From the NCBI GenBank assembly GCA_038230275.1, contig JBBRNO010000075.1, positions 1 to 31,275 on the forward strand: a stretch of 31,275 bases of DNA. The letters run 5' to 3'. Origin of the DNA: JANXXV01 sp038230275. Its GTDB lineage: Bacteria; Acidobacteriota; Terriglobia; Bryobacterales; Bryobacteraceae. The notes under the pieces are model-generated. The model did not search any database. It saw only the letters and a list, made by a program, of their open reading frames with translations, and was not told the DNA's origin. A program made the translations under genes and the position numbers. Positions 15,210-23,141 of the stretch are shown piece by piece (the first letter of the stretch is position 1; the number at the start of each line of letters is the position of its first letter).

Positions 15210-17315
15210 TCAGGCAGCCTTTTCGATCTGCACAAGTTTCGTCCCGTTGGCGGCGGGTGCGGCAAACGACAAAACATTCATAGGACAGACGGTTACGCAA
15301 ATTCCGCAACCGATGCAGGAGCTATTGAAGTTGGTGATCTCTTCCTGTTTCAGCGCAAAGCGCATCACATCGATGCCTACCTGGCAATTTCTGGAACAAT
15401 CCTCGCAGGCGATGCATTTGTCGTTCGCCTGAATGGCGAAGCGGCTTACTTTGAAGCGGGTGAAGACCGCACTGAACAGCTCCATCATCTTCGCCAGCGG
15501 GCACCAGTAGCGGCACCAGACTTTTCCGCCGAAGAACGGGTATAGCGTGACGGGCAGAATGCCCACCAGCCACGTATCGGCGATCAGGTGGTAGTAATCG
15601 ATACCGATATCGGCTGGGGCGCGGAAGATGGTAACGGCATCTTTCGTCAGGATCATAACCGTAATGGCTACCGCGGCGAGGAAGACAACCAGGTTCATCC
15701 GTTCCCAGCGAATGCTGGTGTCACCCTTGGGTGAAAGCTGGCGCCAGCGGTCACCGAGCGTTTCCGCCAACCCGCCGCAGCCGCAGATCCAGGAGCAATA
15801 TCGTTTGCCGTGGAACAGCACCAATATGGGAATGAAGACGAAACTAAGCAGCGCTCCCCAGACGATCCAGACGCGGTTCGCATCGCCAAAAAAAGTATAG
15901 AAGAACAGCGGCCAAGCGTAGATTAAGCCGTAAGACCGCCACGAATCGCGTGCGAATGTAGGATCCTGCGCCAGCTTGGTTCCCAACCACTGATATTCGA
16001 CCAGCCAACGGAATAAGAACTCCGGAATCAGGAAGAAGAACAGCCACTGAAAACCGATCAGTGAAACGTAGCGCCAGATTTGGAACTTATCTTTGCGATC
16101 CAAGCCCCAGCGCTTCATCGCCTGGATGCCGAACACCGTCATTACGGAGGTATAGAGAACGGTGTACCAGAACGACCAGGGCCGTTGAAAGAACGTGAAC
16201 GCCTGATCACCCCAACCGCGATAGGGCCAGAATTCGTGGCCTTGGCCCTGCTTCACTCCGTAAATGGTGTAGGCGATGACGAACGATAGGGCGAGCCAGG
16301 CGAATCGAGAGGCAGTCCATTCGTTCTCCAGCCGCAGCCCGATGGAGTGCAGAAATTCGGTGGGCGGTTTGGACCCGATCAGCACGAAGGCGTGGTCGAA
16401 AGGACGTTCGCCACCAGTATCTAGAGAGTACGTATCGGGTCCAAAATGAGTGACACGCGAGTTCAGCAAGACTTCCAAATGGCCGCGCTTGACGGCCTCA
16501 TCGAGCTTCCGCTCATTCGCCTTCGAGACCCTGTAAAAGCTGGCCCCGCGATACGACAGCGTTACCCGGGCGTCGGCGGACAGCGCCACCGCGGCTTCGA
16601 TGGCGCTATTGCCGCCGCCCACCACCAGAACGGTTTTGCCGCTGTAAGTCTTGGGATGGTAGAGCCGGTAGTGCACCTTGCCGGAGTCCTCGCCCGGAAC
16701 CTCCAACTTCCGCGCATCGCCGCTCTTCCCGATGGCGACGATCACCCGGCGCGCGCGGTAAACGCCCTTGCCTGTGGTGATTTCGAAATCCAGTTTGCCG
16801 CGCTTCTTTACGCCAGTGACGCCTTCTTCTACCCGTACATTGAGCTGGCTCAACTCGATATCGGCACGCCAACGCACCACCAGGTCTTCTTTAGTGGACT
16901 CTTCCAACCACAAGCGGCCCATCGCCGGCCGGTCCTCCGGTTCGGTGTAAATCCACTTGCCGTCAGGCAGAGTATCGATGGTATTGGCCAGCTTGCTTTT
17001 CTCGAATACGATCACCCGCAGTCCGAGCTGCTGTAACTCCAACGCTGCCGTCAGGCCCGCTGCGCCCGCGCCGAGTATCACCGCATCGTAAACAGAAGGG
17101 TCGTTCCCCCGCGCGTCCGCCTGCCCGGCGATGTGATGCGCCACCGCGTACCCCTGCTCCATGGCCAGCTTCACCACCGGAGCGCCGGCCAACTCTCCTG
17201 CGATGTAGATTCCGGGAACGTTGCTCTCATGATGATCGTTCACCACAGGCCTGGGCGAAGGCATGTTGGGGCTATTGAGAATGCCCATCGCGAACTGTCG
17301 CATATGCGCTAACAT
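15210..17315 (-). CDS. Fused NAD(P)/FAD oxidoreductase and NapH/CcoG-like polyferredoxin membrane protein
   Basis: 701 residues. 75-330 is a thioredoxin-reductase-like flavoprotein with FAD site AVILGAGAAGLTAALEL (78-94) and NAD(P) site VLVVGGGNSAIEAAVAL (229-245); no redox-active CxxC is visible in it. From about 335 come several transmembrane helices (335-352, 380-400, 415-436, 465-478, 482-501, 540-556, 577-594). Cys-rich motifs KRYCSWICGCGG (504-515) and WCRYWCP (600-606) are followed by two 4Fe-4S sites, C634/C637/C640/C644 and C667/C670/C673/C677. The last part resembles NapH, NosR and CcoG. Residues 20-65 (NVPGIYIAGELAGAPVVKLA...) look like the C-terminal FAD-contact segment of such flavoproteins placed ahead of the first Rossmann motif. 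It probably moves electrons between NAD(P)H and a partner across the membrane. It heads the operon with the molybdopterin enzyme and hydrolase. Confidence 0.85.
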   Translation of the reverse strand: MLAHMRQFAMGILNSPNMPSPRPVVNDHHESNVPGIYIAGELAGAPVVKLAMEQGYAVAHHIAGQADARGNDPSVYDAVILGAGAAGLTAALELQQLGLRVIVFEKSKLANTIDTLPDGKWIYTEPEDRPAMGRLWLEESTKEDLVVRWRADIELSQLNVRVEEGVTGVKKRGKLDFEITTGKGVYRARRVIVAIGKSGDARKLEVPGEDSGKVHYRLYHPKTYSGKTVLVVGGGNSAIEAAVALSADARVTLSYRGASFYRVSKANERKLDEAVKRGHLEVLLNSRVTHFGPDTYSLDTGGERPFDHAFVLIGSKPPTEFLHSIGLRLENEWTASRFAWLALSFVIAYTIYGVKQGQGHEFWPYRGWGDQAFTFFQRPWSFWYTVLYTSVMTVFGIQAMKRWGLDRKDKFQIWRYVSLIGFQWLFFFLIPEFLFRWLVEYQWLGTKLAQDPTFARDSWRSYGLIYAWPLFFYTFFGDANRVWIVWGALLSFVFIPILVLFHGKRYCSWICGCGGLAETLGDRWRQLSPKGDTSIRWERMNLVVFLAAVAITVMILTKDAVTIFRAPADIGIDYYHLIADTWLVGILPVTLYPFFGGKVWCRYWCPLAKMMELFSAVFTRFKVSRFAIQANDKCIACEDCSRNCQVGIDVMRFALKQEEITNFNSSCIGCGICVTVCPMNVLSFAAPAANGTKLVQIEKAA

Positions 17316-17376
17316 CCGGGATTACTTCCATTCTATTCCCGTGAGAACTTTGGTGCCCTGATTTCACTTAGGTCAT

Positions 17377-17847
17377 ATGCGAATCCTCGGGCTGACTGTA
17401 ACGTTTCTGGTTCTCTTCGCCTTCGCGCCGCGGCGGTTGGCTCTTGCCGCTGAAGGGCTCCACGCGGATTACATTGGCGGCACCAATTCTTCTTTGGCGG
17501 CTAATACGAATGGGGTGCTCAGGACAAACGGCGAGGAATTTCTCTGGTTCAAAGCCAAGAAGAGCCAGATGCAGGTCAGTTATACGAAAATCAACCTTCT
17601 GGAATATGGCCAAAAGGTGGACCGGCGGTACATGGCCGCCTTCCTGATATCGCCCCTGTTCCTGCTGAGCAAAAGCCGCCGTCATTTTCTGACCGTGGGC
17701 TACACAGACGATGATGGCCGCCAGCAGGCGATGGTATTTCAAGTGTCCAAGGGCAGCATCCGGTCGGTGCTGGTTAGCCTGGAGGCGCGCACTGGTCTCA
17801 AAGTGCAGTTCCAGGACGGCGAGGCGCGTAAGGCGGGGAAAGGCTAG
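17377..17847 (+). CDS. Exported hypothetical protein, acidobacterial type
   Basis: 156 residues. A signal sequence (MRILGLTVTFLVLFAF ... LALAAEG) is followed by a compact beta-rich domain. LRTNGEEFLWFKAKKSQMQV, SYTKINLLEYGQKVDRR, a hydrophobic stretch AAFLISPLFLLS and FLTVGYTDDDGRQQAMVFQV suggest a PH-like fold seen in acidobacterial exported proteins, by my recollection. No catalytic motif. The next gene follows after 3 nt, so they are co-transcribed. It is divergent from the polyferredoxin gene across 61 bp. Confidence 0.75.
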   Translation: MRILGLTVTFLVLFAFAPRRLALAAEGLHADYIGGTNSSLAANTNGVLRTNGEEFLWFKAKKSQMQVSYTKINLLEYGQKVDRRYMAAFLISPLFLLSKSRRHFLTVGYTDDDGRQQAMVFQVSKGSIRSVLVSLEARTGLKVQFQDGEARKAGKG

Positions 17848-17850
17848 CCC

Positions 17851-18405
17851 ATGCTGCGTCTGTTGTTGGGTCTTCTAGTCGCGGGGTACGCATTCGCGCA
17901 AGATCAGGAGTTGCTGGCCGTACGGCGTGTGTTTATTGAACAGCTGAATGGCGGTGACGCCGCCTACCAGATTCGCGACCTGATCATCAGTGCCATTCAG
18001 AATTCGAAGCTGTTTGTGCTGACGGAGAGCAAGGATCGGGCGGATGCCATCATGCGCGGCTCCGCCGGGGACACGGTTTTCGACGACACGTATCAATCCA
18101 GCGACGGCATCGCCGCGCGCGCGACCATCGGCGGGTTGGGGGCATCCACTTCTTCGAAAAGTAACAGCTCGCGCGTTCCCGGCGTCTCCGTCGGACAGAA
18201 CGAATCCTCACGCATCAGCGAACGCAAACACGAAGCGATTGCTACCGTCCGATTAATCAATAAGGAGGGCGACGTCATCTGGTCCACCACTCAGGAGAGC
18301 CCCGGCGCGAAATTTCGCGGAGCCAGTGCCGACGTCGCTGAAAAGATCACCCGCCAGCTTGCCGCGGACATGGATAAGGCAAGAAAGAACGCAGCCCTAA
18401 AGTAG
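17851..18405 (+). CDS. Exported hypothetical protein
   Basis: 184 residues. The signal peptide MLRLLLGLLVAGYAFA precedes QDQELLAVRRVFIEQLNGGD. The body has the pattern of small outer-membrane-assembly accessory proteins: IRDLIISAIQNSKLFVLTE, ADAIMRGSA, then a Ser/Gly-rich stretch (about 90-125) and ATVRLINKEGDVIWSTTQES with a C-terminal helix. This faintly recalls CsgG-like folds; I do not assign a function. It follows the previous gene by 3 nt and overlaps the convergent YggU gene by 9 nt. Confidence 0.75.
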   Translation: MLRLLLGLLVAGYAFAQDQELLAVRRVFIEQLNGGDAAYQIRDLIISAIQNSKLFVLTESKDRADAIMRGSAGDTVFDDTYQSSDGIAARATIGGLGASTSSKSNSSRVPGVSVGQNESSRISERKHEAIATVRLINKEGDVIWSTTQESPGAKFRGASADVAEKITRQLAADMDKARKNAALK

Positions 18406-18666
18406 AATCACCACCTGCTTGTGCGCCGAGGTCTCTCCACGAACCACCTCGACATTGCGCTTCCCCACCCCGAACACTTCCGCCAGAAACTCGCGGATCT
18501 CCGCGTTGGCCTTTCCTTTTTCCGGCACCGCATGGATCTTCAACTTCATTGTGCCGTCTTCGAGAAAACCCACAATTTCGTTCTTAGACGATTTCGGAAT
18601 CACCTTCAACGTCAGGCTCAGGCGTTTGTCGCGCTGCAACTCGGCCCGCAGTTCGGCCAGACTCAT
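18397..18666 (-). CDS. DUF167 / YggU-family protein
   Basis: 89 residues from ATG 18666 (MSLAELRAELQRDKRLSLTL). The motif KVIPKSSKNEIVGFLEDG, then LKIHAVPEKGKANAEIREFL and VEVVRGETSAHKQVVI, is the signature of the small YggU/DUF167 family, whose biochemical role is not established. The start was chosen over a longer reading to 18807 because that would lie within the upstream gene, and because this ATG overlaps that gene's TGA by 4 nt. It is the last gene of the run that begins with tldD. Confidence 0.9.
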   Translation of the reverse strand: MSLAELRAELQRDKRLSLTLKVIPKSSKNEIVGFLEDGTMKLKIHAVPEKGKANAEIREFLAEVFGVGKRNVEVVRGETSAHKQVVILL

Positions 18667-19889
18667 GGAATGAAGGTGACGGTCTGACCGCTGGGCACGT
18701 CGGCCGGAGTGCGCAGACTGAATACAGGTGCACCGTCCAGAAAGAAGGCTTTGTCTACCGCTTCCAGCCGGCACGTCCCGGAATGTTCCTTCCCTGGGAC
18801 CACGCACTCGAAGCCAATCTCGGCGATCTGGTCCGCCTTCGTGCCGGGCGGAAGTTCCACCGTTGTCCGCACCCAGCCAGTGCGGGCGATGGCGTAGTCC
18901 GTGCGGCCAAGGCTGGAACTGAACCAGCGCTTTTCGTTTTTCAGCCGCACTTGAACAGCTAACGCGCCACCTTTGTTGGTCGCGTTGTAATCGACGAACA
19001 GATAGTTGCGCGGGTCGGAGATCTTTTCGCCATCCACAACTCCGAATGGCCGCAGCTTCTTTTCGCGAACCAGTTCCTTCCCCATCACCTGGTAGGTGAT
19101 CGGATTCTGGTCCATCACCGACTCGCGCGAGCGGCTGGCCAGATCCACTAGCAGAGGCAAAATCTGGTAGCGCACAGCCGAAGTCTCATCGCCTGCCACC
19201 ATGTTGTTGTCGGTAACCGGGATCAACAGCGGATGGGCGCCCTCGCGCTTCCCGGTGAACTCGACTTCCTTATGATCCCGCGCCTGGATGGTGGCCTTCG
19301 CCAGTTTCCCGGTGGAATCGAGAAACGCTTTGTACAGGTACTCGATATCCGTTGTGCGACCCCACCGCGCCATCAGTGCACGCGTCGAAGTGCCACCATC
19401 TTCGTTTGAAAAGATCATCGTGTACTGCAGCAGCGGATGGCCGTCTTCTACCAGGCGCTCCGCGTAAAGCACCAGCGGAATGTCCGTGAATTTACCTATG
19501 GTGTTCTTGCGCGCGAAGACGACGGGAGCATTCGCCAGCACGGCATAGTAAGGATCCGGCGGCAGGATGTCATGGAAGGCTGTGCTGTGTGTTTCAAAGC
19601 CGCTGCCGCCGATGGACAACTCATGCGCACCGGCAGCCAGCGCTCCCAGAAACAGCTTGTAATGGAACTTCGCCGGACCCGCATAGAGCATCACGTGCTG
19701 CGCTGCACCGCCGTCCAACGTGATTGCCGCCATGGGCGCTTCCCTGCCCTCAATGGCCCAGTCGGCGCCCGGTGCGCTCATTTCTAAATCGGCTACAACT
19801 TCGGCGGTCTGTGCCACACGGAAGATATGCTGCGAAGCCGCAAACGTCAGGCTTACGTTGAGGAGGGCCAATCCTAAAAAGCGCGGCAT
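18663..19889 (-). CDS. Exported hypothetical protein
   Basis: 408 residues. A signal peptide (MPRFLGLALLNVSLTFAA) is followed by an extracytoplasmic chain with no domain I can name. The middle has an Asp/Tyr-rich region (DILPPDPYYAVLANAPVVFA, RWGRTTDIEYLYKAFLDSTG) and a later beta-rich segment with LFVDYNATNKGGALAVQVRL. It sits between the FxLYD-like membrane protein and YggU in a tight same-strand run, overlapping YggU by ATGA and separated by 7 nt from the upstream gene. An acidobacterial lineage protein is likely; no function is proposed. Confidence 0.78.
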   Translation of the reverse strand: MPRFLGLALLNVSLTFAASQHIFRVAQTAEVVADLEMSAPGADWAIEGREAPMAAITLDGGAAQHVMLYAGPAKFHYKLFLGALAAGAHELSIGGSGFETHSTAFHDILPPDPYYAVLANAPVVFARKNTIGKFTDIPLVLYAERLVEDGHPLLQYTMIFSNEDGGTSTRALMARWGRTTDIEYLYKAFLDSTGKLAKATIQARDHKEVEFTGKREGAHPLLIPVTDNNMVAGDETSAVRYQILPLLVDLASRSRESVMDQNPITYQVMGKELVREKKLRPFGVVDGEKISDPRNYLFVDYNATNKGGALAVQVRLKNEKRWFSSSLGRTDYAIARTGWVRTTVELPPGTKADQIAEIGFECVVPGKEHSGTCRLEAVDKAFFLDGAPVFSLRTPADVPSGQTVTFIP

Positions 19890-19896
19890 TAGCGTG

Positions 19897-20361
19897 TCAT
19901 TCGGAAAACGCGATGTGCGCGATCACCAGTTGCGGCATGGTCTGATTCCAGCTTGGCGCCACCCCTTCAAAAGGCAAACGGAATTCCTTGGTCTCCCCGG
20001 GTTTGAGCGGGGCCTTCACAATGGGCACACGTTCGCGCAGCACCACCAGACCGCTCACGTCGTAGAAGATGCAGTTCAACTCCACGCGAGCCAGCGTGCG
20101 GTCGCCGTTGTTGGTAATCTGTCCTTCCACTTCAATCACCGCCGCGCCGGTGAAGTTGGCCGTTGCCTTCATCTGCACCTGGCTCAACTTCAAGTTCCGC
20201 ACGTAACTCTTCGCTTCGGCTGTAATGGCGGGCTGCACCGTGGGCTTTGCCGCCTCGCGGTCCAAATACCACCAGCCACCGCCGATAATCGGCAGCAATC
20301 CGCCGATGATCACCAGCGGGATAATCAGATTCGATTTTTCCCGGACAGAATTACTGACCAC
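19897..20361 (-). CDS. Membrane-anchored protein with FxLYD/DUF2393-like domain
   Basis: 154 residues from GTG 20361. A transmembrane segment at about 11-33 (NLIIPLVIIGGLLPIIGGGWWYL) anchors a beta-sandwich domain: AVIEVEGQITNNGDRTLARV, CIFYDVSGLVVLRERVPIV and LKPGETKEFRLPFEG. That pattern (added-group consensus with 'N.G..T.. v.v...fyD..G.vv') is typical of FxLYD-type extracytoplasmic domains. It overlaps the 3' end of the pmbA-like gene by 11 nt, so it belongs to the same transcript. Function unknown; a periplasmic binding or assembly role is possible. Confidence 0.75.
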   Translation of the reverse strand: MVSNSVREKSNLIIPLVIIGGLLPIIGGGWWYLDREAAKPTVQPAITAEAKSYVRNLKLSQVQMKATANFTGAAVIEVEGQITNNGDRTLARVELNCIFYDVSGLVVLRERVPIVKAPLKPGETKEFRLPFEGVAPSWNQTMPQLVIAHIAFSE

Positions 20362-21694
20362 TGATCGTCATCTCTCCAATCACAATTGTAGGTGCAGCGG
20401 TGGACCCGCGGAATTCCAGATCGGACCCAATCGTTTCAATCCCCAGCAACATCTGCTGCAGCGTACTGGCGATGGTGACCTCCGAAACGGCATGCGTCAA
20501 TTCGCCGTTCTCAATCCACAGCCCTGCGGCCCCGCAGGAATAATCGCCGGTAACTATATTGACACCGTCGCCCATCAATTCGGTCACATAAAATCCGGTC
20601 TTGACCGACTTGATGATGTCGGCCAGGGAAGTGTCACCATTCTCCAGATAGAAGTTGCCGTGGCCCACGCCGGCATTGCCGGTCAATCCCCGCGAGGCGT
20701 TGCCGGTAGTCTTCATTCCCAATTTGCGCGCGGAATAGGTGTTGAGCAGGTAGGTCTTCAGGATGCCCTTTTCGATCACGACCGTGCGGCGCGAAGGGAC
20801 CCCCTCATCGTCAAACGGCTTGGAGCCGAAGAGCCCGGGAATGGTGCCGTCATCCACGACGGTGATCTTCTCCGAAGCGATCTTTTCGCCGAGCTTCCCG
20901 GCCAGAAACGATTCGTTTCGATAGATGGAGCTGCCGCTCACTGCCTCAAATATGTTCCCCAGCAGCGACCGCGCCACCCGCGCTTCAAAAACAATAGTGG
21001 CTTTCTGCGTGGCCACCTTCCGGGCGCCTAACCGGCGCAATGCCCGTTCGGCTGCGCGGCGGCCAATGTCTTCCGGCTTCTCTAGCCGGTCCGCCGTGCG
21101 CGCCGTGGAAAACCAGTAGTCGCGCTCCATGGATTCGCCCTCGCGGGCCAGCGGCACCGTCCCCATGGAGCAATGGCTGTGGCGAAAGCTGCCTATAAAG
21201 CCGCGTGAGTTTGCAAATACGTGCCTGCCGGTATGCGTGTCGAACGATCCGCCTTCGGAGTTGAAAATTCGCTTGTCGAAAGCCAGCGCCGCCGCTTCCG
21301 TTTTGGTGGCCTGTTCAATCTTGAAGGGCGCTTCCAGATTGGCGATGGTGTCGGAATAGAGGCCGAGATCCTGATCGAGTTTGCCCAATTCGGCGGCATC
21401 GGGCAGCCCTGCGAATGGATCTTCCGTGGTGATCTCAGCCAGCTCCAATGCCGACTTCACCATAAACTGCAGCCCTTCTTCGGTGAGATCCGACGTATAC
21501 GCCGAACCAGTATGCTTCCCCACTAACACGCGAACACCGGTAGCGCGCGAGCCTGCTTCGGTAAGCGTCTCCACGTTGCCCATGCGCACGTTCACCGAAA
21601 ATTCTTCGCCTTCTGAAACAGTACACTCGGAGTCCGTCGCTCCGCCGGCCTTGGCCAGCCCGACTACATGAAGTGCGATTTCTTCTAAGTTCAA
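20351..21694 (-). CDS. pmbA: PmbA/TldE-type metalloprotease partner subunit
   Basis: 447 residues from TTG 21694, which overlaps the TGA of tldD by 4 nt. Family features are FSVNVRMGNVETLTEAGSRA near 32-51, ARSLLGNIFEAVSGSSIYRN, and the C-terminal segment KTGFYVTELMGDGVNIVTGD followed by SCGAAGLWIENGELTHAVSE. It lacks the HExxxH zinc site found in TldD, as TldE proteins do. TldD and TldE form a heterodimeric protease that trims unfolded peptides (microcin B17 maturation, CcdA antitoxin decay in Escherichia coli). No microcin precursor is visible here, so the role is probably general. Confidence 0.92.
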   Translation of the reverse strand: MNLEEIALHVVGLAKAGGATDSECTVSEGEEFSVNVRMGNVETLTEAGSRATGVRVLVGKHTGSAYTSDLTEEGLQFMVKSALELAEITTEDPFAGLPDAAELGKLDQDLGLYSDTIANLEAPFKIEQATKTEAAALAFDKRIFNSEGGSFDTHTGRHVFANSRGFIGSFRHSHCSMGTVPLAREGESMERDYWFSTARTADRLEKPEDIGRRAAERALRRLGARKVATQKATIVFEARVARSLLGNIFEAVSGSSIYRNESFLAGKLGEKIASEKITVVDDGTIPGLFGSKPFDDEGVPSRRTVVIEKGILKTYLLNTYSARKLGMKTTGNASRGLTGNAGVGHGNFYLENGDTSLADIIKSVKTGFYVTELMGDGVNIVTGDYSCGAAGLWIENGELTHAVSEVTIASTLQQMLLGIETIGSDLEFRGSTAAPTIVIGEMTISGQ

Positions 21695-23121
21695 GCGGTG
21701 CCTCCCACCGTCATGCGATCAATCCTCACGGTCGGAATGCCCACTCCCACCGGAACGCTCTGGCCTTCCTTCCCGCAGATGCCAATGCCTTCATCCAACT
21801 TCAAATCGTTACCCACCATGCTGACGTTCTTCATCGCTTCCGGCCCGTTGCCAATCAACGTGGCGCCGCGGACCGGCCTGGTGATCTTTCCGTCTTCAAT
21901 CAGATAACTCTCTGACGCGGAGAAGACAAAATTGCCGCTGGTGATGTCCACTTGGCCGCCGCCGAAATTCGCGCAATACAAGCCCTTGGGAACAGACCGC
22001 ACAATATCGGCCGGATCACTCTCACCGGCCAGCATAAACGTGTTCGTCATCCGAGGCATGGGGATATGCTGATAGCTTTCCCGCCTGCCACTGCCGGTGG
22101 AAGTCGTACGCAACAATCGGCTGGAAAGTTTGTCTTGCAGATATCCGCGCAGAACTCCCTTTTCGATCAGCACATTGCGCTGTGTAGTGTTCCCTTCATC
22201 GTCGACATTCAAGGAGCCGCGCCGGCTGTGAATGGTGCCGTCATCAATCACGGTGCACAGTTCACTCGCCACTTGCTGTCCAATACGATCGCTAAACGCA
22301 GACGTCTTCTTGCGGTTGAAGTCCGCCTCCAACCCGTGCCCGACCGCTTCATGCAGCAAAATGCCAGGCCAGCCCGGACCCAGCACCACCGTCATCTCGC
22401 CGGCCGGCGCCTGCACCGCATCTAACTGCACAATCGCCTGGCGAACCGCTTCTTTCGCGAAATGTTCGGGTGTCTTTTCGTTTAGAAAGAAGTCCAGCGA
22501 GACGCGGCCGCCGCCGCCGGAATAACCGCGCTGCGGAGTGCCGTTGCCCTCGCGCGCCAAAGCCGAGACGCCAATTCGCGCCATGGGTTGACGGTCGGTA
22601 CTCAGTGCGCCGTCGCTGGTGGCCACCAGAACGTGCCGCAAATTATCCACGTAGCTCGCCTGCACTTGAAACACTCTGGGATCGGCGGCGCGAGCGGCCT
22701 TCTCGGCCCGTTTCACCAGATCGACGCGTTCCGCCAGACTGGTCTCAGTGGGCGCGGTCAGCACCGGGTACAGATTCCGCTTGCCGACATCTTCCAGCGC
22801 CGTCTTCTCAATATTGGCCGGGCCTTTGGCGATGTACGCCGCAACCCTAGCGGCCTTGCGAACTTTCTCCGGGTCGAGATTGTCGCTATAGGCGTAGCCG
22901 GTCCGCTCACCGGAAATCACACGAATGCCCACGCCCAGCGAAACACCCTGCGTGGCGCTCTTGATGATCGATTCATCAATGGTGATACTGGTGGTGGACA
23001 CGTACTCAAAGTACAAATCCGCATACTCCCCGCCGCTCGAAAGCGCTTCAGAGAGGTAGCTCTGCAAATCCTGCTCAGTGATTGCAAACTTCTGGGCAAA
23101 GAACGATTCTGATAAACCCAT
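21691..23121 (-). CDS. tldD: TldD-type zinc metalloprotease subunit
   Basis: 476 residues from ATG 23121. The zinc motif HEAVGH is at 257-262 (GPGWPGILLHEAVGHGLEAD); other signatures are RIGVSALAREG, FSDRIGQQVASELCTVIDDG and FVFSASESYLIEDGKITRPV. It is the catalytic half of the TldD/TldE pair and is directly coupled to the pmbA-like gene. It starts only 20 nt after the uvrC stop on the same strand, so readthrough from uvrC is possible. Confidence 0.95.
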   Translation of the reverse strand: MGLSESFFAQKFAITEQDLQSYLSEALSSGGEYADLYFEYVSTTSITIDESIIKSATQGVSLGVGIRVISGERTGYAYSDNLDPEKVRKAARVAAYIAKGPANIEKTALEDVGKRNLYPVLTAPTETSLAERVDLVKRAEKAARAADPRVFQVQASYVDNLRHVLVATSDGALSTDRQPMARIGVSALAREGNGTPQRGYSGGGGRVSLDFFLNEKTPEHFAKEAVRQAIVQLDAVQAPAGEMTVVLGPGWPGILLHEAVGHGLEADFNRKKTSAFSDRIGQQVASELCTVIDDGTIHSRRGSLNVDDEGNTTQRNVLIEKGVLRGYLQDKLSSRLLRTTSTGSGRRESYQHIPMPRMTNTFMLAGESDPADIVRSVPKGLYCANFGGGQVDITSGNFVFSASESYLIEDGKITRPVRGATLIGNGPEAMKNVSMVGNDLKLDEGIGICGKEGQSVPVGVGIPTVRIDRMTVGGTA

Positions 23122-23141
23122 AATTTCAGCCTAGCATCCGG

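Noticed and set aside
15181..15309. N-terminal extension of the molybdopterin oxidoreductase
   Set aside because: It lies inside the 3' end of the polyferredoxin gene; the GTG at 15180 has a ribosome-binding site and fits the family start.
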